Notes under the pieces: generated by a model
What the model was told of the DNA's origin: nothing
Seen by the model: only the letters and a program-made list of their open reading frames with translations
Database searches by the model: none
Source: Pseudisothecium myosuroides
Taxonomy: Eukaryota > Streptophyta > Bryopsida > Hypnales > Lembophyllaceae
Assembly: GCA_951799445.1 (NCBI GenBank)
Contig: OX637288.1
Coordinates: 25,399,288-25,463,287, forward strand
DNA length: 64,000 bases
Direction of reading: 5' to 3'
Made by a program: the position numbers and the translations under genes
Shown here: piece after piece, positions 57,058 through 64,000 of the stretch
Position numbering within the stretch: position 1 is the first letter of the stretch
How the letters are laid out: each line of letters starts with the position of its first letter

Positions 57058-57794
57058 GGGCCGCTTCATACTATACCCAAAGGTCAAGAGTTCGTCGGTT
57101 TCCACCAATCAGGTTTCAGAAAACCAAAAGTTTGGACTCTCCCCCCTTCACATTATGCCCAAAGGCCCAAAGTATGTCACCCTCAAAACTGCCTACATGG
57201 CAAAGAAATGCCTACATGGCGACGGACTCGATTAGAGTTTGGGTCTCCATTTTTGGTCGACCCAAACTCTCATCGAGAGTCCGTCAAATTTTTTTCAGAA
57301 AAATGTTAGAAATGACAAGATCGCAACCGTTAGATTAGACTGCATTTGTAGTTTTGGCAGTAGGTAGGTAGTAGTACACCCCTTTTGTTATTTATTATTT
57401 GTCGCCGTTGGGATTTGAAACCTAGTCTCCACCATGACAATGGAGAGTCTTTGCATTCAATGAACCTACTTTCCTTAACCAACTTCCCTTCAATGATCAA
57501 TGCCACCCTTTTATTCCATTTATATCCTTCATATTCCTTGTTTGATGAGAAGAGCATGTGCTGTGATTTTTTTTCCAGGGCCATTTTGGACTCCTTTTTC
57601 ATGTTTTTTATCTTTTACTTGAAAAAATTGACACATTGTTGAGGATTGGACTTTGGGCTTGGCCTTTGGAGGCTTCACATTATGGCCGGCCAAAGGCTCC
57701 AATTCCTAAATTTTGGAGTCTATTTATTGCCAATTTCTTTGGACTCTCACTTCCACGGACTCTTGACTTGGTCGGGCATAGTGTGAAGCGGCCC
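57058..57794. mobile_element. PIF/Harbinger-like miniature element
   Basis: Left end GGGCCGCTTCATACTATACC(C) and right end GGGCATAGTGTGAAGCGGCCC are 22-23 bp inverted repeats, flanked by TAA on both sides (57055-57057, 57795-57797). Three-base TWA duplication with GG-starting ends is the PIF/Harbinger signature. Inside is a strong hairpin at 57221-57285 (GACGGACTCG..GAGTTTGGGTC against its complement, 13-base loop, one small bulge). Confidence 0.7.
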
Positions 57795-57825
57795 TAACTA
57801 AAGAATAGAGGTCTGATATTTCTTG

Positions 57826-57938
57826 ACAAGTGTTGGTGAACTAAGGAGTAAAAGGAACCAAAGTTTGACGACTTGTAACAAGTGTCGTTGAACCAAGGAA
57901 CAAAAGGAACCAAAGTCTAACGGCTTGTAACAAGTGTC
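57826..57938. repeat. Tandem duplication of about 52 bp
   Basis: Two units of ACAAGTGT.GTTGAAC.AAGGA followed by AAAAGGAACCAAAGT.T.AC, about 52-53 bp each, with a partial third start. Confidence 0.65.
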
Positions 57939-57959
57939 TTAGTAGTTACTACTGAGTGT

Positions 57960-58010
57960 GGAATATTTTGCACTATTTCATCCATGGGATGAAATAATGC
58001 AAAATATTCC
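57960..58010. other. Near-perfect 24-bp hairpin
   Basis: GGAATATTTTGCACTATTTC-ATCC pairs with GGAT-GAAATAATGCAAAATATTCC around ATG; 23 of 24 pairs match. Confidence 0.7.
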
Positions 58011-58616
58011 GCATTATTCGCTTGGATGGAGGGCAACGTCACTTTCTGCTACTAAATGTTATGCAAAACAATCAAATTCTTGAAAATAAGTAGTAGAAAA
58101 AAAGAGCACCTCATAACATTCAATAGCCACCTTCATGCTCATTACTTTTCCTTTATGCATCTTGATCATCACATTAAGCCCCCATCTGTCCACTTAGCTA
58201 TTGATGGATGTAGAATATTCTATACCATCTATTCTACTGCAGAAGCAGTGACATTGTATGTTGGTGAATGTTAAGCTTATGCTGAAAATCAAGACAGGAT
58301 TGCTTTGAGTGTTGGACTTCACATTATATAATGCTAATGATGACCTTTAGATTGGAATTGGTTGAAGTGATATTCTAGTGATGACCTTTAATTTAGGTTA
58401 GAATTGTTTTAGCCAATTTGGGAGAGCCCTTGGGATTCTTGAATATAGGAGGCTATGGGGGGCTTCTAAGGCACCACGGCTAAATTGAAATAAAGTTAGA
58501 ATGAGTATAGTGGAATAAAGTCGGGATGAAAATGGTGGAATGAAGCTTAGACAAAAAATAACAAAATTTCAAAGTCTCATGACTACAAATGTTTGTCCAT
58601 TTCAAAGAATTTGGAA

Positions 58617-58860
58617 TTTAACCCCCAAATGACCGGAGGCGGTCTTTCAAGAGAAATTGACAAAAACTGCCATTTTTTAGTGCATTGTCTAAAATTGAAA
58701 ATAATTTTTTTAACATAAACCATACAAAATTATAGTAGCCTAACATGAAAATGTATTTAAAAAAATTCAACCCATTTGACCGCATGGATTGAAAGATTAT
58801 AACGCTTGAAGTGAAAAGAAACTTTTTTTTCATTCTTGCAAAAAGAGTTTGAGCCCTCTT
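58617..58860. repeat. Diverged fragment of the TTAA element family
   Basis: Starts TTTAACCCCCAAATGACC and keeps AAAACTGCCATTTT, CCTAACATGAAAATGT, TTGACCGCATGGATTGAAAGAT in family order. Confidence 0.4.
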
Positions 58861-59594
58861 GGAGTAAAATTTCTGCTCTTGATGATTTTGAGTCTCTCTA
58901 CTATTGAGCTCTAAATCTTGTTAGATACACTCATGCAAAAATTCAGTAGCAAATATTGGGAGTTTAGCTTACTCTAAATCACCATGCAATGCAAGGAGGT
59001 TAAGTGAACTCACAATACACTAGTCATTTTTTGATGATTTTTTGTGCAATGATGAAATTTTATATTTGAAATCCAAATGAAAAAATTTATAAAAAAACAT
59101 TTGGAATGTGTTGGAAAATTTTCAACAACTTTGACTTTTTAGATTGCAAGATAGTAGGACTTGAAGTTAGAAAAAAATGATTTTTTTCCTCAAAACTGTC
59201 CCTACATTGCTAATAATGTTTGACTCTTTTTGGAATGTGATTTGATAACTAAAATTTGTATTTAATAAACCTTTTTATGCTATATTTGATTAGTTACATA
59301 CATGCCAAAATTTCAAAAGATGATGAGGGATTTAGCAAAAGATGCCTAAATTGCCTTAGCTCCGCAATTTTTTTCCGAGCAACATAACTTTTGATTGGAG
59401 CACTTGATCGGAAAAAAATTATATTTCTACTATGGAGATAAGTTTTCACACCTTGTATCAAACTTTAGTGAACATCCAACTAAAACTGTCTTCGTATAAT
59501 CCTACTCCTACCTCCAGGGTTGCTATTTTGTGAACATACGAGCATGAGCTTATGAGCTTGTGAGCATAAATTTTTTTAGAGTGAAGACCCATGA
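58861..59594. other. AT-rich DNA, no gene seen
   Basis: No supported coding frame. Confidence 0.3.
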
Positions 59595-59722
59595 TCATGA
59601 AGATGAATGGAGATGAATGTAGTTGGATGATTTTTTTGGAGATGAATGTGGTTGGATGAAATTTTGGAGATGAATGTAGTTGGATGAATTTTTTTTGTAG
59701 TCAACTTTGTTGGATGAAATAC
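59595..59722. repeat. Minisatellite GAGATGAATGTAGTTGGATGA
   Basis: Three to four units of a 30-35 bp repeat, core GGAGATGAATGTAGTTGGAT, with T-run length differences between units. Nearby, GAGC(A/T)TGTGAGC(T/G) phrases repeat at 59541 and 59838. Confidence 0.7.
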
Positions 59723-60739
59723 ATTTGTTGTATATGGCATTGGGTGAAAAGGAATTTAGATGATTGTTGAACGCTTTAAAAAATCAATTGTTTAGGATAA
59801 GGGTCAATTGCCTTAGATCTAAGGCGGGGATGCTAGCATGTGAGCTTGTGAGCGTGAGCCTGGGAGCCTGGGAGCCTATAAGCCTCCACTTTTTTGTTCC
59901 ATTTAGGGTTTGTAAATTTGTCAAGGACCTATGACCGTGGAATTAGATGTAAGGATCTTTGGTCCGAATGAACAACAAATGAATATGTCACTATGCAATT
60001 TGTACTGAAAAATTGAACTAATATATTTCCAAAAATTAAGATATAGTCAAAATAGATAATGTTTGTAAGCACATGGTGAAAATAAATGTAGTCGTTTAGG
60101 ATGTCTCACTATAAAGCACGTACATGTAAAATTGCAATACATCATAACACCATCATAGGGGTGACATTTATGAGGTTTAAAGAGAGGGAGCAACAAACGT
60201 GGGCCGTAGAAGCTAAATATAATCTAGCAAGTGGCAACAAGCAAAGGCTCTAAACATTATAAGCACTAGATTATGAACAATGCTTTTGAATGATTAAGTG
60301 ATAAATGTAGTCTTCATCAATGGCCTTTATGCAAAATTAAAGGATGAAAATGGTCCACCTATTATATTTTATTTTTATAACTATGCTTTAAAATTTAAAA
60401 AATATATATTTTGGACTTAAAATATTTAAAATAAACATAGTAGTCATATCTTATACACCAAATAAATGTATTAAACCCAAATGATCTAAACGACAATTTT
60501 TCTAGTCAATGCCCCTTTTTTTTAACTATCTTTTTTCACAATTTAAAAAAATAAAAATAAAAATGATTTTATGAAAATAGAATACATAATAAATCCAATG
60601 GTAGTAGTTTTATAGAATTCCAAGTTAAACTCCGCTTTGTGGAATTTTATAAAGTTTAGTGGTGAAGTGCGATTCAAGGCTCATGATTTACAAAAGATGC
60701 AATATCCCACAACAATATGCACATTGTCTCCACATAATA
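59723..60739. other. AT-rich DNA, no gene seen
   Basis: No supported coding frame. Confidence 0.3.
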
Positions 60740-61560
60740 AAAAATAATGGATAAAGGATCCATACCATCTGAAAGATAGTTAATAGACATGCCTAGATCA
60801 GCCACTGTAGCATCAAAAAGCTTTTCTGTCTTACTAGCCAACTACCATACACTCCACATTTCTTGCCACTTCATCTTCATAGATGTGTCCATTGCTGAAG
60901 TTGCCAACATCCAAAGCTTTTCTTCAGTCATCTCTAAATTTTCAACATGAATTTCATAGTGATGAGTTTCATAGTTTCATATGACTTTTTTTCACTTGCT
61001 CCAAGAAAGGTGTTGCGTGCTTAGAATCTACAATGGGGAGCTAATTCTTTAGTTTAGAATGAAAAGCTACTTTCACCTTCTCAACAACTTTAGAGACCCA
61101 TTCATCAAGTACTCAAATGTACTTGCAGTCCAATCTACTGGATTGGATACTTCTCATAAATTTTCTGTGAGCCGAAACAGCAATGTCCCCCAACTCTTGT
61201 TGTACAAAGTAAATGATGTATAAGAATAAGCAAAATTGCACATGATGACAAATATTACATATAGTAGACCAACATAATACTAATTCAATTTAACAACAAG
61301 AATAAATAAAAAAATGATAATGAAATATAAGGAATCACCAATTGACTTCATATAATGCTGCCAACATAATTGCAATGTCCTCATTGACCTCCAAAACAAT
61401 ACTTTTAATAGCCTAATGCCACATGAAGTTGTCTGCATGATTGCGGTTGATAATAGGCAACCATGCTTGCAAATGGTGATTGCCATTCCACTCCAAAAAA
61501 TCTTGCTAGAAAAAACTTTGAGATCTTCATCATTTTTGAATTTTTTTTCTCAAATGTAGC
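60740..61560 (-). pseudogene. Degraded protein-coding relic
   Basis: Read on the minus strand, protein-like segments occur in order but with stops and frame changes: DFLEWNGNHHLQAWLPIINR, MWH*AIKSIVLEVNED (61380-61510), WVSKVVEKVKVAF, FLEQVKKSH, then EMTEEKLWMLATSAMDTSMK and KTEKLFDATVADLGMSINYL (60770-60930). Not recognised; the pattern suggests a repeated plant gene family or transposon protein long out of use. Confidence 0.45.
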
Positions 61561-62009
61561 ATTTGTCCACACCTAGTAGGCACTCCACAATTTAATAATA
61601 TCATTCGTGACATTTACTATCTTACCCTTATTGTTTTCCAAGGCCACATAGAAAACTCCATTTTCTTCCATGTAACCACAAGTAACAAAGTGTGAAGCAA
61701 GTCTTGACAACTGTCCAAAAAATCATACATAATAAAAGAATATTGATTTTTGATTTTGCCGTTGGTACCTTAAAATTGATTTTGCCCTTGATTCCTTAAC
61801 CTCTCAAGATGAGAAGAAGTGTTTACAATCTTCATCGTTAAAAAGTTATGCAATTGTAATTCCGACTGATCTTTAGAAAGAAGCTAAAGTACAACAATTA
61901 ATCTCCGTGCTTGTGGATCTTTTTGTATCAACATCTTTGAAATAATGTTTAAATCAAGATTTAAAAAATTATAGTTAATATATATGTATTGTACAACATA
62001 TAATTCAAT
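61561..62009. other. Flank of the satellite
   Basis: May contain more of the relic to the left; nothing distinct. Confidence 0.3.
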
Positions 62010-64000
62010 ATAATAGCTATTAATAGCTATGCACTAAGAAAGCCCAATTTTTTTTGCATTTGATCAAATTGTAGCATAAGTTGCAAGTAAATTTGAATCC
62101 CAAAAACTTTGGCCGTTAACAATTGTGCATTAGAAAGGCAGACTTTTTTTAGCATTTGACCAAATTGTAGCATATGTCACAAGCAAATTTGAACCTCCAA
62201 AATCATGGCCATTAACAGTTGTGCATTAAAAAGGCAATTTTTTTTTAGCATTTGACCAGTTGTAGCACATGTTGCAAACAAATTTGAACCCCAAAAACCA
62301 TGGCCATTAATGGCTATGCATTAGGAAGTCCTTAAATTTTTTTAGCATTTGACCAAATTGTAGCATATGTTGCAAGCAAATTTGAACCCCCAAAACCCTT
62401 GCCATTAACGGTTGTACATTAGAAAGTCTCAAAAAATTTCAGCATTTGACCAAATTGTATTAAATATTGCAAGCAAATTTGAACCCCAAAAACCGTAGCC
62501 GTTAACGGCTGGGGTTTAAGAAGGCAAAAGAAAATTCAGCATGTGACCAAATTGTATTGAATAATGCAACAAATTTCATCCCCCAAAACCCTAGCCGTTA
62601 ACGGCTAGGGTTTAAGAAAGTAAAAAAATTCAACATTTGAACCCCCAAAACCGTAGCCGTTAACAGCTGGGGCTTAAGAAGGCAAAAAAATTTCAACATT
62701 TGAACCCCAAAAACCGTAGCCGTTAATGGCTGGGGTTTAAGAAGGCAAAAAAATTTCAACATTTGAACCCCTAAAATCGTAGCTGTTAACGGCTGGGATT
62801 CAGGAGGGCAAAATAAATTTCAACATTTGAACCCCAAAAACCGTAGCCGTTAACGGCTGGGGTTTAAAGAAGGCAATTTTTTTTCAGCATTTGACCAAAT
62901 TGTATTGAATAATGCAACAAATTTCATCCCCCAAAATCGTAGCCGTTAACGGCTGGGGTTGAAAAAAGCAAAAAAAATTCAACATTTGAACCCCCAAAAT
63001 CGTAGCCGTTAACGGCTGGGGTTTAAGAAGGCAAAAAATTTTCAACATTTGAACCCCCAAAACCGTAGCCGTTAACGGCTGGGGTTTAGGAGGGCAAAAT
63101 AAATTTCAACATTTGAACCCCCAAAACCGTAGCCGTTAACGGCTGGGGTTTAGGAGGGCAAAAAAATTTCAACATTTGAACCCCCAAAACTGTAGCCGTT
63201 AACGGCTGGGGTTTAAGAAGGCAATTTTTTTTTTCAGCATGTGACCAAATTGTATTGAATAATGCAACAAATTTCATCCCCCAAAACCCTAGCCGTTAAC
63301 GGCTAGGGTTTAAGAAAGTAAAAAAATTCAACATTTGAACCCCCAAAACCGTAGCCGTTAACAGCTGGGGCTTAAGAAGGCAAAAAAATTTCAACATTTG
63401 AACCCCAAAAACCGTAGCCGTTAATGGCTGGGGTTTAAGAAGGCAAAAAAATTTCAACATTTGAACCCCTAAAATCGTAGCTGTTAACGGCTGGGATTCA
63501 GGAGGGCAAAATAAATTTCAACATTTGAACCCCAAAAACCGTAGCCGTTAACGGCTGGGGTTTAAAGAAGGCAATTTTTTTTCAGCATTTGACCAAATTG
63601 TATTGAATAATGCAACAAATTTCATCCCCCAAAATCGTAGCCGTTAACGGCTGGGGTTGAAAAAAGCAAAAAAAATTCAACATTTGAACCCCCAAAATCG
63701 TAGCCGTTAACGGCTGGGGTTTAAGAAGGCAAAAAATTTTCAACATTTGAACCCCCAAAACCGTAGCCGTTAACGGCTGGGGTTTAGGAGGGCAAAATAA
63801 ATTTCAACATTTGAACCCCCAAAACCGTAGCCGTTAACGGCTACGGTTTAAAAAAGCAAAAAAATTTCAACATTTGAACCCCCAAAACCGTAGCCGTTAA
63901 CGGCTGGGGTTTAAGAAGGCAAAAAAATTTCAACATTTGAACTCCAAAAACCGTAGCTGTTAACGGCTGGGGTTTAGGAGGGCAAAAAAATTTCAACATT
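62010..64000. repeat. Satellite array based on AGCCGTTAACGGCT
   Basis: Tandem units run off the right edge. Most are about 60-65 bp (GTAGCCGTTAACGGCTGGGG, TTTAAGAAGGC, AAAAAAATTTCAACATTTGA, ACCCCCAAAACC); a longer form of about 100 bp carries an extra CCAAATTGTATTGAATAATG block. Units at 62010-62450 are all long-form and diverged, later ones short and nearly uniform, so the array seems to have grown from left to right. 62537 to about 63145 is repeated at 63235 to about 63843, exactly 698 bases apart. Confidence 0.9.

Noticed and set aside
62010..64000. CRISPR-like repeat array
   Set aside because: Spacers are themselves repeated and related; this is a tandem satellite in a eukaryotic setting.

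Overview
This window looks like AT-rich, repeat-dominated nuclear DNA of a land plant. Genes carry short GT-AG introns and resemble plant families: a pfkB-type inositol kinase, a SABATH carboxyl methyltransferase and a plant-type dynein light chain. The transposon mix (a Tnp2-type transposase, a lone reverse-transcriptase element with long direct repeats, many fold-back elements) would suit a bryophyte or other non-seed plant, but that placement is inference. I saw no tRNA, rRNA, CRISPR array or bacterial operon.

Layout. 1-5600 holds host-like sequence: a degraded exon, an unrecognised minus-strand coding exon (2176-2950) and a small four-exon minus-strand gene (3972-4603). 5600-12570 is AT-rich and contains three related direct-orientation elements, two of them bounded by TTAA plus an inverted CCCCTAAAGGACC-like end. 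12574-24353 is a nested block. A plus-strand Tnp2-type transposase gene, already carrying two nonsense codons, is split by 8.3 kb of inserted DNA at a GAA-rich (poly-Glu) stretch. The insert has a diverged 1.3-kb repeat followed by a fresh element: two apparently identical 1.32-kb direct repeats flanking 4.3 kb of internal sequence. That internal part encodes, on the minus strand, an RGG-rich ORF1 and a Penelope/telomerase-like reverse transcriptase without a recognisable endonuclease, and it has a pseudoknot-forming sequence after the RT stop codon. This is the most interesting system here.

24.5-31 kb is intergenic DNA with a hAT-like fold-back, microsatellites and tandem duplications. 31.5-35.7 kb is a SABATH methyltransferase locus with three frameshifts and a 1.5-kb fold-back in its last intron. 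37.3-40.6 kb holds a clear last exon of a dynein light chain. 41-48 kb is AT-rich with relic coding sequence. 48.5-51.1 kb is the one clearly intact gene: a five-exon inositol 3-kinase-like gene on the minus strand, 409 codons before the stop. 52.5-58 kb carries a string of inverted-repeat elements, including a Tc1/mariner-like fold-back whose arms are inverted tandem arrays and a PIF/Harbinger-like element with a TAA duplication. 62-64 kb and beyond is a satellite built on the perfect palindrome AGCCGTTAACGGCT, with a 698-bp higher-order duplication.

All assignments were made by eye from the sequence; exon borders and element ends are proposals based on splice consensus, reading frame and terminal repeats.
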